DNA from: Streptomyces europaeiscabiei
Lineage (GTDB): Bacteria > Actinomycetota > Actinomycetes > Streptomycetales > Streptomycetaceae
NCBI RefSeq assembly: GCF_036346855.1
Contig: NZ_CP107841.1
Span: 9,552,001-9,616,000, forward strand
DNA length: 64,000 nt
Direction of reading: 5' to 3'
The number at the start of each line of letters is the position of its first letter. Position 1 is the stretch's first letter. A program made the position numbers and the translations under genes. Positions 35,640-44,239 of the stretch are shown one piece after another. The notes below the pieces were generated by a model. It was not told the origin of the DNA. It did not search any database and was given only the letters and a program-made list of their open reading frames with translations.

Positions 35640-35669
35640 CAACGCCCCCGCTGTCGGGCAGGGGCGTTG
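35640..35669 (-). terminator. Terminator after MFS transporter
   Basis: Stem CAACGCCCC / GGGGCGTTG (9 bp, 12-nt loop), 17 bp past the minus-strand stop; also lies at the end of the isomerase pseudogene. Confidence 0.6.
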
Positions 35670-35685
35670 CTCGAGATGGTCTGTT

Positions 35686-36957
35686 TCAGGATGCCTTCTG
35701 GTCGGCGGGCTTCTCGATCTCGGTGGTCACCCGTGGCCCTCGGAAGAGCACCGGGAGCCACAGGAGGCATGCCAGTAGGGGGACCGCGGCGTAGGTGGCC
35801 ATGCCCACACTGGAGCCCAACCCGTCCATGAGCGCGCCGAGGACGAGATAGCCGATGCCGATGAGCGCCGACTCCACGAACGCGATCATCGACAGCAGGC
35901 TCGCCCGGTGGCGCGACGGCACTGCCTCGTTGAACGCGTTGTCCACGATCACGGCGGTGATCTCGGGAATTCCGACCAGGAGCAGGAACGCGGCGATGGT
36001 GACCCAGACAAGGCCGAGGCCGCTCAGGCCGAGCGCCACGGCGAGTGTCAGGAGAGACACCGGGACGATGACCCGATACCCGATGCGTCGGTCCGCGCGG
36101 TCCGACAGCAGGGGAGTGAGCCCGCCGACGAAGAATCCCGCCGCTATGACCACGCTGACCAATGCGGTGCCCGCTCCCTGATCGGAGAGCGTCTTCTGCG
36201 TAAAAATGATGTACGGCGTCAAAGTCGCATGCATCGATCCGGACACCACGACAAGCGTCACGAGCGCCGGCGTGGCGACCCGAAGCATCGCCCGCCATGC
36301 TGTGGCGTCGCCGTGCTTCTTCTCGGCTCCGTCCTGCTCGTCCACCGCGTCCGCGCCGCGGATCTCGGGCACCCGTGACATCAGCACCACCACGGCCAGG
36401 ACGAGGCACGACGCCGAACCGACGTAGACGATTCCCCAGGAAAACTGCTGCAGTTGGCCGCCGACGACGATGGCGACTCCCGAGGTGACCGTCCCGAGCA
36501 TGGTGAACCGGGACTTGATCTTGACGTAGTCGGCCGTTGCACCACGACGCACGAGCAGGTCGTACAGCAGGGCGGTGTCCGAACCGGATACCCATGCCAT
36601 GCCCACGCCCTGGCCGATGAACAGCGCGAGGAACACCCAGTAGTTGGAGGACGTCACCTGCCCGAGCAGGCATCCGGCTATCAGCACCTGGCCGATCACG
36701 ATGCCGGCACGCCTGCCGATTCGGTCGGCGATGACTCCCGTAGGCAACTCCGCAAGTCCGCTGACCAGGTAGAGCAGTGTCTGAAGGACGGCCACTTGCC
36801 CGGCGGAGAAGCCGCGCTGCAGAAGGAAGAGGACGAATACGCCACGCTGGAACAGCGAGTTGGCGAGCACGGCGTATACGTAGAACGGGCGCGTGACGCT
36901 TCGTGCTGCATCGCCGACTGCAGCCGACCCGCCAAGGGCCTCCGTGGTGCCGGTCAT
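35686..36957 (-). CDS. MFS transporter (12 TM)
   Basis: 423 residues with MFS motifs: GVIADRIGRRAGIVIG in loop 2-3 and about 12 helices, with a charged central loop (DEQDGAEKKHGDATAW) between the halves. The helix-1 region FQRGVFVLFLLQRGFSAGQV resembles the MFS subgroup often annotated as uncharacterised drug or metabolite exporters. No substrate can be assigned. It lies convergent to the decayed gentisate genes and is itself intact. Confidence 0.88.
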   Translation of the reverse strand: MTGTTEALGGSAAVGDAARSVTRPFYVYAVLANSLFQRGVFVLFLLQRGFSAGQVAVLQTLLYLVSGLAELPTGVIADRIGRRAGIVIGQVLIAGCLLGQVTSSNYWVFLALFIGQGVGMAWVSGSDTALLYDLLVRRGATADYVKIKSRFTMLGTVTSGVAIVVGGQLQQFSWGIVYVGSASCLVLAVVVLMSRVPEIRGADAVDEQDGAEKKHGDATAWRAMLRVATPALVTLVVVSGSMHATLTPYIIFTQKTLSDQGAGTALVSVVIAAGFFVGGLTPLLSDRADRRIGYRVIVPVSLLTLAVALGLSGLGLVWVTIAAFLLLVGIPEITAVIVDNAFNEAVPSRHRASLLSMIAFVESALIGIGYLVLGALMDGLGSSVGMATYAAVPLLACLLWLPVLFRGPRVTTEIEKPADQKAS

Positions 36958-36989
36958 GCTGCGGGCTCCCCCTGATGGCTCCGGTGATC

Positions 36990-37250
36990 ATTGGTGTTGG
37001 GCCTCCGCCGTCGACCGGAACCGGGCCGGCGACATCATCAAGGCGAGCTTCCAGCAACGCCACTGCCCGCCGGATCGCCTCGGTCGCCTCACCGCAGGCA
37101 CGGCATTCCGCAGCCAACGGAACGATCCCCATCGGAGCACTGCTCGGCGGCACGCTCGGAACCGCACTCGGCCTCCACACCGCCATGGCCATCACGACAG
37201 CGGGGATCCCGCTCGCCGCACTGACCCTGCTCTTCTCCCGGATCCGGTGA
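36990..37250 (+). pseudogene. 3' remnant of another MFS transporter
   Basis: Two pieces in different frames: AGDIIKASFQQRHCPPDRLG (cytoplasmic loop) and GTIPIGALLGGTLGTALGLH plus ITTAGIPLAALTLLFSRIR (last helix and end). These match the C-terminal section of actinobacterial MFS exporters. The first roughly 300 codons are missing and a frameshift separates the pieces. Confidence 0.6.
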
Positions 37251-37661
37251 TCCCGAGACCTGCCGACGTCCCGCCGGCCGACGAGTGATTCCAGACTTCC
37301 GCCGGATTCTGATGGTGAGTCGGCCCTACCTCGTCATTGACCACGACCGCTCCGGGCAATCGGCCCTCGGCCCCGAGCGCCACACCCACGTCGGACCTCA
37401 TGGACGGACTCCACACCCGTGGACACGATGAACTGAGACACAGTCACCCCCTCACAGTCGGCGAACACGAAGAACTGAGACGCCGGCCTCGGACCGTCCC
37501 ACTACACGATGCATCATGCCTGCCAAAAGCCCTGGCCGAGAGCTAGATCCAATGAGACGGGACACGGAGGGGCCCTGCCGCCACCCACTGGAAGAAGATC
37601 GTGCGCCTCGCCTTTCCCGGCAGGCTCTGACAGGCGAATACCGGCACGCGCCAAGGTGGCG
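37251..37661. other. 411 bp without recognisable gene
   Basis: Short frames only, no family match, no strong hairpin. GATGAACTGAGACACAG and GAAGAACTGAGACGC (about 37427 and 37468) are similar and may be decayed repeats. Confidence 0.35.
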
Positions 37662-38087
37662 TCAGGCGGGCTGCGGGGCGGGTGTCGTCGGAGCGGCCGC
37701 GACCTTGCGGGTCTCGCGCGTGATCAGCAGGCCGTTGACCACCATCAGTGTCGCGGTCAGGCAGTGGACGCCGAGCGCGGTGGCCACGGAGCCGTGGTGG
37801 GCCAGCACGGTGGTCATGTCGCCGTACGCGGCGAGGGACTCCACCAGCAGCGCCCAGCCCAGAGCCCGGCGGTGGCCCGTCACCAGCAGGATGCCCAGGA
37901 CCGAGGCCAGGACGACGTCGCGGATTCCCTTGATGATCAGGAAGCCGCCGCCGTCGCCGGGCGGCCAGCTCGGCAGGCCGAAGCCCGGCGCCGTCGTCTC
38001 CGGGCTCAGGATGAACTCCGCCCCGAACCAGAGGATGAAGAGGATGGAGGTGGCGGCCAGGACGGTGTTGATCTTCTTCAGCGACAT
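37662..38087 (-). CDS. DUF4267 family membrane protein
   Basis: 141 residues with four hydrophobic helices. It has the family pattern AEFILSPETTAPGFGLPSWP after helix 1, then GIRDVVLASVLGILL. It is an inner-membrane protein of unknown function, frequently located beside TetR regulators. Ribosome-binding site AAGGAG 8 bp upstream. It lies on the same strand as the DUF1772 gene, with 232 bp between them. Confidence 0.82.
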   Translation of the reverse strand: MSLKKINTVLAATSILFILWFGAEFILSPETTAPGFGLPSWPPGDGGGFLIIKGIRDVVLASVLGILLVTGHRRALGWALLVESLAAYGDMTTVLAHHGSVATALGVHCLTATLMVVNGLLITRETRKVAAAPTTPAPQPA

Positions 38088-38319
38088 TGTCCTTCTCCTT
38101 GCGGGTCTTGGTCGGCTTGGTGACCTTCGTGGAGCTTGCTGAGTCGTGTGGAGCCTGATCAGGCCGCGCGGACGCGGCCGATCGAGGGGCGTGGTTTGTC
38201 GGGATCGCCGTTGCGGGATCCGAGCGGCAGCCGCATTCCCGGATGTCGGGATTTCGGTGGTCGGCTGCCGCCCGGGGAGTGGGGATCGTGTGCCACCGGC
38301 GCGGCGTCGGCCCGCGGGC

Positions 38320-38766
38320 TCAGGTGAGGGCGGCGACGAGCAGGGTGAAGGCGGCGATGATGACGGCGAGGCGGACGTAGTGGAAGCGGGTCCAGCGGTT
38401 CATCTGCTCCTTCCAGTCGGCGGGCCGGTTGTCGGGGGTCCACGTCTTGTTCCGGTTGTTGATCGGGACGAGCAGCAGGAGCGACATGATCACGCTGAGG
38501 GCCAGCAGCGCGCCGGCGGTGACGACGAGGCCGGTGCCGTGGTGGTGCCATCCGGCGATGGCCCAGACCGCGACGAGGACGAGCGAGCCGATGTACCAGA
38601 CCGGCATCACGGCGCCGAGCATCCGGCCCCCGTGGGCGTGGCCGAGTTGGCCACTGTCCTCGGGGAGTGCGTTGAGGATCGGGTTCATGACGAAGGCGAC
38701 GGAGAACTCCACCCCCACCATCACGCCGACGATCACGGTGGTGACGACCTCGAGTGCGTTGAACAC
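38320..38766 (-). CDS. DUF1772 (anthrone-oxygenase-like) membrane protein
   Basis: 148 residues, four predicted helices. The DUF1772 pattern EFSVAFVMNPILNALPED lies after helix 1, and NNRNKTWTPDNRPADWKEQM precedes the last helix. Related domains include anthrone oxygenases, but in bacteria the function is mostly unknown. It is transcribed divergently from the TetR gene across an 88-bp region containing two identical-type operators, so it is the likely repressed target. Confidence 0.82.
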   Translation of the reverse strand: MFNALEVVTTVIVGVMVGVEFSVAFVMNPILNALPEDSGQLGHAHGGRMLGAVMPVWYIGSLVLVAVWAIAGWHHHGTGLVVTAGALLALSVIMSLLLLVPINNRNKTWTPDNRPADWKEQMNRWTRFHYVRLAVIIAAFTLLVAALT

Positions 38767-38780
38767 GTTGCCCCCTGAAA

Positions 38781-38846
38781 TCTAGTGTTGCTAGATGATG
38801 AGGCAACGCTAGTACTGCTGCCGCTTGATTGTCTAGCGGTGCTAGA
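38781..38846. promoter_or_regulatory. Twin TetR-type operators TCTAG-N5-CTAGA
   Basis: TCTAGTGTTGCTAGA (38781-38795) and TCTAGCGGTGCTAGA (38832-38846), centres 51 bp apart, i.e. about five helical turns. The half-sites are perfect. One is close to the DUF1772 start, the other 9 bp before the tetR ATG, so both directions could be repressed. Confidence 0.75.
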
Positions 38847-38854
38847 ATCGAATC

Positions 38855-39433
38855 ATGTCGGTACAGGAACGCAAGCAGCGCGAGCGGGCGGAGCGCGAGC
38901 GCCTCATCGTGGCGACGGCCCGCGAACTCGCCGAGCAGCAGGGCTGGGACGCGGTCACCACGCGTCGGCTCGCCGAGCGCATCGAGTACAGCCAGCCCGT
39001 CCTCTACAGCCACTTCCGTGGCAAGCGGGAGATCATCGGCGCCGTCGCCCTGGAGGGCGCCGCCGAACTGGCCGCGGCGGTACGGGCCGCGGCAGCCGCA
39101 GCGGACGGCCCGCGCGAGCGGGTCGCCGCGCTCGCCCGCGCCTACCTCGACTTCGCCGCAGGCAACCCGGCGGTCTACGACGCCCTGTTCCAGCTCGACG
39201 GCGGCCTGGCCTTCGCGCAGGAGGACACCCCGGAACCTCTCAAGGACGCCTTCGCCGCGCTGCTGGAGAGCCTGGGCGAGGTCGCCGGGGACGGCGTCCA
39301 CCCGGGGCTGTTCACCGAGGTGTTCTGGGCGTCCCTGCACGGCCTCGCGACCCTGGCCCGGGCAGGACGGCTGCTGCCCGAGGACGCCGCGCAGAGGGTG
39401 GAGCTGCTGGTGGACCGGCTCGCCGTGGTCTGA
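38855..39433 (+). CDS. TetR/AcrR-family repressor
   Basis: 192 residues. The N-terminal HTH TTRRLAERIEYSQPVLYSHF with the usual preceding ARELAEQQGWDAV is canonical; the C-terminal domain (TetR_C_WHG-like, FAAGNPAVYDALFQLDGGL) binds an unknown ligand. The twin operators immediately upstream indicate autoregulation and control of the divergent DUF1772 gene, possibly also DUF4267. Confidence 0.9.
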   Translation: MSVQERKQRERAERERLIVATARELAEQQGWDAVTTRRLAERIEYSQPVLYSHFRGKREIIGAVALEGAAELAAAVRAAAAAADGPRERVAALARAYLDFAAGNPAVYDALFQLDGGLAFAQEDTPEPLKDAFAALLESLGEVAGDGVHPGLFTEVFWASLHGLATLARAGRLLPEDAAQRVELLVDRLAVV

Positions 39434-39502
39434 CACACCTGCTCGGCCCTCACCGTCCCGGGCGGAGGGCCGCGATCTCGTCGACCCGCTCCAGCGCGCC
39501 CT

Positions 39503-40260
39503 TCAACGCGTTGCCGGTGCTCCGATTCGGCGGCCGTCCCTGGAGATGGTGGTGGTGACGTTCATGCGCTTGCTGAATCGGTAGGTCGTGAGCGGGCTGC
39601 CGCTGACCATCTCCTTGTACGCGACGGCGCTCCGGCCGTTGAGGTGCATGCGGCGGGGGGTTTCGTCGGCCTTGGAACTGGATGACGGCGTCACGGCGGC
39701 CGAGGCTGACCGGCTGGTGGAAGTAGCCGAAGCGGAACGGCCTGACGGCCTTGCCGCGCACGAGCCGCGCGATGGTGTCGGCGGTGTACTGGGCGGTGGG
39801 CAGGCCGCTCCGGCAGGTGCCGTGGATCTGGCCCCAGGTCAGACGAACGGCGGCGGCGTCGCCGATGGCGTGGATCTCCGGGTGGGAAACCGAACGCAGG
39901 GTGGCGTCGACCAGGATGAGGCCGCGGTCGTCGGTGGCGATCCCGGCGTCGGCGGCGAGCGGTGACACCTTGACGCCGGTGGTCCACAGGCAGGCGTCGG
40001 AGCGGACGAGCCGGCCGTCGGCCGGTTCGACGGCGTCGGGCAGCACCTTGGTGACACGGGCGCCGGTCTCGAGAGTGACGCCGAGGCGGTCCAGCGCGCC
40101 GTAGGGGTAGGCGCGGGCCTCGGGGCCCATCATGCCGCCGGGCTCGTCCAGGCTGATCAGCGTGACGCTCAGGCCGGGGTGGCTCTCGGCGATCTCGGTG
40201 GCCGCCTCGATGCCGGTCAGGCCGCCGCCGCAGACGGTGACCACCACCTGATCCACGCCG
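39503..40260 (-). pseudogene. NDH-2-like FAD/NAD(P) oxidoreductase, N-terminally truncated and frameshifted
   Basis: Minus strand: VVTVCGGGLTGIEAATEIAE (NAD site), EIHAIGDAAAVR (FAD site), PTAQYTADTIARLVRG and FGYFHQPVSLGRRDAVIQF, then a shift of frame to KEMVSGSPLTTYRFSKRMN. The first roughly 130 residues with the FAD Rossmann motif are lost; the sequence starts at about 40260 with unrelated DNA. Confidence 0.75.
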
Positions 40261-40427
40261 TCACCCTGACGCCCTGGCCGCTGCCTCGGCGGGCAACACC
40301 CTGGGCCTCGGCAAGGTCTGGGCCAGGCTCCCGCTCGTCCGCGACAGCCGCTGGCTGCGCTGACCACGGGAGGCGCGGCGGGCTCGCCGTCGGGTCCGCC
40401 GCACCCGACGCCGGCCAGGGCCGGTCG

Positions 40428-40462
40428 GCCCAGGGCAGGGACCTGCGGCCCCTGCCCTGGGC
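40428..40462. terminator. Perfect stem-loop before USP operon
   Basis: 12-bp arms GCCCAGGGCAGG / CCTGCCCTGGGC with an 11-nt loop, 60 bp before the universal stress protein gene; may terminate readthrough from the eroded sequence upstream. Confidence 0.5.
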
Positions 40463-40522
40463 CTCGTCCAGGAACGACGCTGAACGGGGACGCCGATTCG
40501 GCGCATTCGGAAGGTGGAGATC

Positions 40523-41428
40523 ATGACCCGCACCATCACCGTCGGTCTCGACGGCTCGCGCGAGAGCCGCGCCGCTGCCGAGTGGGGGGCCCGCGAAGCA
40601 CGGTTGCTCGGTCTGCCGCTGAAGCTGGTCCATGTCTGGGAGCCCGTTCCGGATCCCATCGCGCAGGCGCCGCTGCTGGGCGCGGAGACCCATCAGCACT
40701 GGACCGAGAGGATTCCCCGCGAAGCGGCGGAAAGAATCCGCCTGCGCCACCCCGGCGTCGACGTCACCACCGAGCAGCTGTCCGGCCACCCCTCCGAGGT
40801 GTTGGCGGGTGCGGCGAAAGACGCCGAGCTGCTGGTGCTGGGCTCACGCGGTCTGAGCGGGATCGCCGGATTCATGGTCGGCTCGGTCGGTCTCTCCGTG
40901 CTGGCGCACGCCGAACGGCCGGTCGTCCTCGTCCGGGCCGGCGAACAGGCCGCCGACGAGCACGAGACGGACCCGGCCGGCATCCCGTCCGCCGCGACTC
41001 CGTTCCGGCCCGTCGTCCTCGGCTTCGACATCGAGAGCCCCGACGAGGAAGTGATCGAGTTCGCGTTCGCGGCGGCCGCCCGCCGCGGCACGTCCCTGCG
41101 GGTCGTCCACGGCTGGAATCCGCCCCCGTACTACGCCTACGGGCTCTCCGCGGACCTCGAACTCCACCGGGCCCTCGCCCGCCGCGAGACCACCGCCCTG
41201 ACCGAAATGCTGCGCCCGTGGCGGGAGAAGCACCCGGACGTCGAGGTCACCGAGGAGTCCCACTACGGCACCCCCGGCAATCATCTCGTCGACGCCTCCC
41301 GCGAGGCCTCGCTGGTCGTCGTGGGACGCAGGATCCGCCGCAACCCGTTCGGCGCCCACATCGGGCCCGTCACGCACGCCGTCCTGCACCACGCCACCGC
41401 CCCCGTCGCCGTCGTCCCGCACGGCTGA
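40523..41428 (+). CDS. Tandem universal stress protein (UspA x2)
   Basis: 301 residues from ATG 40523 (AAGGTGGAG upstream; a GTG 9 bp before is possible). There are two USP domains: residues about 1-140 (ITVGLDGSRESRAAAEWGAR; ATP loop LVLGSRGLSGIAGFMVGSVG) and 155-300 (LVVVGRRIRRNPFGAHIGPV, THAVLHHATAPVAVVPHG). ATP-binding G-x2-G-x9-G(S/T) is clear in domain one. Such proteins accumulate in hypoxia or stationary phase. It leads a likely operon USP-ADH-USP. Several broken paralogues lie within 13 kb. Confidence 0.92.
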   Translation: MTRTITVGLDGSRESRAAAEWGAREARLLGLPLKLVHVWEPVPDPIAQAPLLGAETHQHWTERIPREAAERIRLRHPGVDVTTEQLSGHPSEVLAGAAKDAELLVLGSRGLSGIAGFMVGSVGLSVLAHAERPVVLVRAGEQAADEHETDPAGIPSAATPFRPVVLGFDIESPDEEVIEFAFAAAARRGTSLRVVHGWNPPPYYAYGLSADLELHRALARRETTALTEMLRPWREKHPDVEVTEESHYGTPGNHLVDASREASLVVVGRRIRRNPFGAHIGPVTHAVLHHATAPVAVVPHG

Positions 41429-41462
41429 CCCCCCGACCCCCACCACTCAAGGAGCAGACACC

Positions 41463-42485
41463 ATGAAGGCAGCGGTCGTACGAGCCTTCGGCGAGCCCCT
41501 CGTCATCGAGGAGAGAACCGACCCCGAGCCCGGCGCGGGCCAGGTCCGGGTCCGCGTCGAGGCCTCCGGGCTGTGCCACACCGACATCCACGCCGCCCAC
41601 GGCGACTGGCCCGTCAAGCCCGACCCGCCGTTCGTCCCCGGTCACGAGGGCGTCGGCCTCGTCGAGAAGCTCGGCGACGGCGTGACCCACCTGAGCGTCG
41701 GACAGCGGGTCGCCGTGCCCTGGCTCGGCAGGGCCTGCGGGCGGTGCGAGCACTGTCTGTCCGGCTGGGAGACGCTGTGCGAGCAGCAGATCAACACCGG
41801 CTACGGCTGCGACGGCGGTTACGCCGAGAAGATGCTGGCCTGGGCCGACTTCGCGCAGGTGGTGCCCGACGGCGTCAGTGCCGTCGACGCCGCCCCGCTG
41901 ACCTGCGCCGGCGTGACCACGTACAAGGCCCTCAAGGTCGCCGAGGTGCGGCCCGCGCAGCTGGTCGCGATCTCCGGCATCGGCGGACTCGGCCACCTCG
42001 CCGTGCAGTACGCCAAGATCGCCGGCGCCACGGTGGCCGCGATCGACGTCACCGACGAGAAGCTCGAACTCGCCGGCGAACTCGGCGCGGACATCGTCAT
42101 CGACGCCCGGAAGGAGAACGTCGGCGAGGTCCTCAAGCGGCACGGCGGCGCCCACGCGGCCATCGCGCTCGCGGTGAACGACGCGGCCTTCGCGGCCGTC
42201 AACGCGGGTCTGCGGCGTGGCGGCAAGCTCGTCATGGTCGCCCTGCCCGCCCACGGCACCGTCCAGGTCCCGATCTTCGACACGGTTCTGAACGGTACGA
42301 GCGTGATCGGCTCGATCGTGGGCACCCGGCAGGACCTGGCCGAGGTCTTCCGGCTGCACGCGGCCGGCCGGACCAGGGTCATCTGCGAGACCCGCCCGCT
42401 GGCCTCCGTCAACGAATCCATCGACGAGGTGCTGCGCGGCCAGGTCAAGGCCCGGATCGTGTTCGACCTCGGTGCGGGAAGGTGA
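41463..42485 (+). CDS. Zinc-dependent alcohol dehydrogenase (AdhP-like)
   Basis: 340 residues of the MDR superfamily. The catalytic zinc ligands are in GLCHTDIHAAHGDWP and GHEGVG; the structural zinc Cys cluster is CGRCEHCLSGWETLC. The Rossmann motif ISGIGGLGHLAVQYAK and the C-terminal VFDLGAGR are present. It oxidises ethanol-type alcohols or reduces acetaldehyde with NAD(H), a fermentative outlet that fits phosphoketolase-derived acetyl phosphate. The gene is placed between two USP genes, 34 bp after the first and 5 bp before the second. Confidence 0.93.
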   Translation: MKAAVVRAFGEPLVIEERTDPEPGAGQVRVRVEASGLCHTDIHAAHGDWPVKPDPPFVPGHEGVGLVEKLGDGVTHLSVGQRVAVPWLGRACGRCEHCLSGWETLCEQQINTGYGCDGGYAEKMLAWADFAQVVPDGVSAVDAAPLTCAGVTTYKALKVAEVRPAQLVAISGIGGLGHLAVQYAKIAGATVAAIDVTDEKLELAGELGADIVIDARKENVGEVLKRHGGAHAAIALAVNDAAFAAVNAGLRRGGKLVMVALPAHGTVQVPIFDTVLNGTSVIGSIVGTRQDLAEVFRLHAAGRTRVICETRPLASVNESIDEVLRGQVKARIVFDLGAGR

Positions 42486-42490
42486 GCGGG

Positions 42491-43369
42491 ATGTCGATGG
42501 ACCTGCCGATCGTCGTCGGCGTCGACGGCTCAGAGCCCGGCCTGCGGGCCGTGGACTGGGCGGCCGACGAGGCCGCCCTGCGCGGGGCACCGCTGCGCCT
42601 GGTGTACGCCTCGCTGTGGGAGCGGTACGAGGGCGCCCGGCTCGCCGAGGACCTGGGCGAGCCGTCCGAGCGGGTACGGGCCGAGGACATCGTGGACGGC
42701 GCCGCCCGGCGCGCCCACCTCCGCCGGCCCGACGTGAAGATCACCACCGAGGTGCTGCCCGAGGAACCCGAATACACGCTGCTGCGGGAGAGCCGGACCG
42801 CCTCCCTGCTGGTGACGGGCACCCGGGGCCGCAGCGCCCTCACCGAGGCACTGCTGGGCTCCGTGAGCCTGACGGTGGCCGCGCACGCGCACTGCCCGAT
42901 GATCGTCGTACGCGGCAGCCACGACAACCGGGCCCTGCCCGCCACGCACGGCCGCGTCGTCGTCGGCGTGGGGGAGAGGCCGACGTCCTCCGCGGCGGTG
43001 CGCTTCGCCTTCGACGAGGCGAGGCGACGCGGGGCGGAGGTCGAGGCCCTGCGGGCCTGGCGGTGCCCCGCGCACGAGACCACCGACCATCTTCTGCTGG
43101 CCGGGGAACCCGCGCGCGTGCACGAGGAGCAGGCCGTAAAGGCCCTGGAGGCGGCGCTCCAGGACGCCCCTGCCGATGTCCGACTGCACCGCCGTACCGT
43201 CGAGGGCCACGCCCGGAACATGCTGGTCGACGCCTCGCGCGACGCCGACCTCCTGGTCATCGGAGCCAAGCGCCGGCAGCGGCACTTCGGACTCCAGCTC
43301 GGCCGGGTGACGCACGGGGTGCTGCACCACTCCGCCTGCCCGGTCGTGATCGTGCCCGAGCAGGAGTGA
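42491..43369 (+). CDS. Tandem universal stress protein (UspA x2)
   Basis: 292 residues from ATG 42491, directly after the ADH stop. It has two USP domains: IVVGVDGSEPGLRAVDWAAD with LLVTGTRGRSALTEALLGSV, and VVVGVGERPTSSAAVRFAFD with LLVIGAKRRQRHFGLQLGRV and HHSACPVVIVPEQE. The second domain's ATP loop is less canonical (GAKRRQ). It differs clearly from the first USP, so the pair are diverged paralogues rather than a recent duplication. Confidence 0.91.
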   Translation: MSMDLPIVVGVDGSEPGLRAVDWAADEAALRGAPLRLVYASLWERYEGARLAEDLGEPSERVRAEDIVDGAARRAHLRRPDVKITTEVLPEEPEYTLLRESRTASLLVTGTRGRSALTEALLGSVSLTVAAHAHCPMIVVRGSHDNRALPATHGRVVVGVGERPTSSAAVRFAFDEARRRGAEVEALRAWRCPAHETTDHLLLAGEPARVHEEQAVKALEAALQDAPADVRLHRRTVEGHARNMLVDASRDADLLVIGAKRRQRHFGLQLGRVTHGVLHHSACPVVIVPEQE

Positions 43370-43386
43370 GCACGGTGACCGGCTGC

Positions 43387-44190
43387 TCAGAGACTCGCCG
43401 CGTGATCGGGGACGTACGTCTGCAGATCGCGCGGCGGGCGCTGGTAGCCGGTCGACGCCGGGCGCGCGGGCAGCTCCAGCACCGGGGGCGGGACCTCGCG
43501 GTACGGCACGGAGTCCAGCAGATGGGCGATCATGTTCAGCCGCGCCCGGCGCTTGTCGTCGCTCTCGACCACGAACCAGGGCGCCTCGGAGACGTCGGTG
43601 TGCACCAGCATCTCGTCCTTCGCCCGGGAGTACGCCTCCCAGCGGGTGAGCGACTCCAGGTCCATGGGCGACAGCTTCCAGCGCCGCAGCGGATCCTCCA
43701 GCCGCTTGCGGAACCGCTCCTGCTGCTCGGTGTCGCTCACCGAGAACCAGTACTTGCGCAACAGGATCCCGTCCTCGACCAGCATCCGCTCGAAGATCGG
43801 GCACTGGCGGAGGAACAGCTGGTACTCCTCCTTCGTACAGAAGCCCATCACATGCTCGACCCCGGCCCGGTTGTACCAGGACCGGTCGAACAGCACGATC
43901 TCCCCGGCGGCCGGCAGATGCTCGACGTACCTCTGGAAGTACCACTGGGTGCGCTCGCGCTCCGTCGGCTTGGGGAGCGCCGCGATCCGGGCGACGCGCG
44001 GGTTGAGATGCTCGGCGACCCGCTTGATCGTCCCGCCCTTGCCCGCCGCGTCCCGCCCCTCGAAGACCACGACCAGCCGGGCGCCCTCCGCCCGCACCCA
44101 CTCCTGGAGCTTCACCAACTCCGTCTGCAGGCGCAGCAGTTCCTTCTCGTACGCCGCGCGCGGCACTCTCGCCGCCTTCTTGTCGGCCAT
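43387..44190 (-). CDS. ppk2: Polyphosphate kinase 2 (PPK2)
   Basis: 267 residues, the typical length of a single-domain class I PPK2; the ATG at 44190 is preceded by GGAGG. Walker A FEGRDAAGKGGTIKR, Walker B VLFDRSWYNRAGVEH and the lid RFRKRLEDPLRRWKLSP are intact. It phosphorylates ADP or GDP with polyphosphate, recovering nucleoside triphosphates under energy limitation. Divergent from the phosphoketolase gene with only 49 bp between, so the two share a compact promoter region. Confidence 0.94.
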   Translation of the reverse strand: MADKKAARVPRAAYEKELLRLQTELVKLQEWVRAEGARLVVVFEGRDAAGKGGTIKRVAEHLNPRVARIAALPKPTERERTQWYFQRYVEHLPAAGEIVLFDRSWYNRAGVEHVMGFCTKEEYQLFLRQCPIFERMLVEDGILLRKYWFSVSDTEQQERFRKRLEDPLRRWKLSPMDLESLTRWEAYSRAKDEMLVHTDVSEAPWFVVESDDKRRARLNMIAHLLDSVPYREVPPPVLELPARPASTGYQRPPRDLQTYVPDHAASL

Positions 44191-44239
44191 TTTGCCTCCA
44201 CCACCCGACGACCCCATTCGATGAGTTCCGGAGTCACCC

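Noticed and set aside
40268..40364. Plus-strand fragment ending ARLPLVRDSRWLR
   Set aside because: It looks like the tail of a real protein but has no start and no family I recognise, so it is not listed as a gene.
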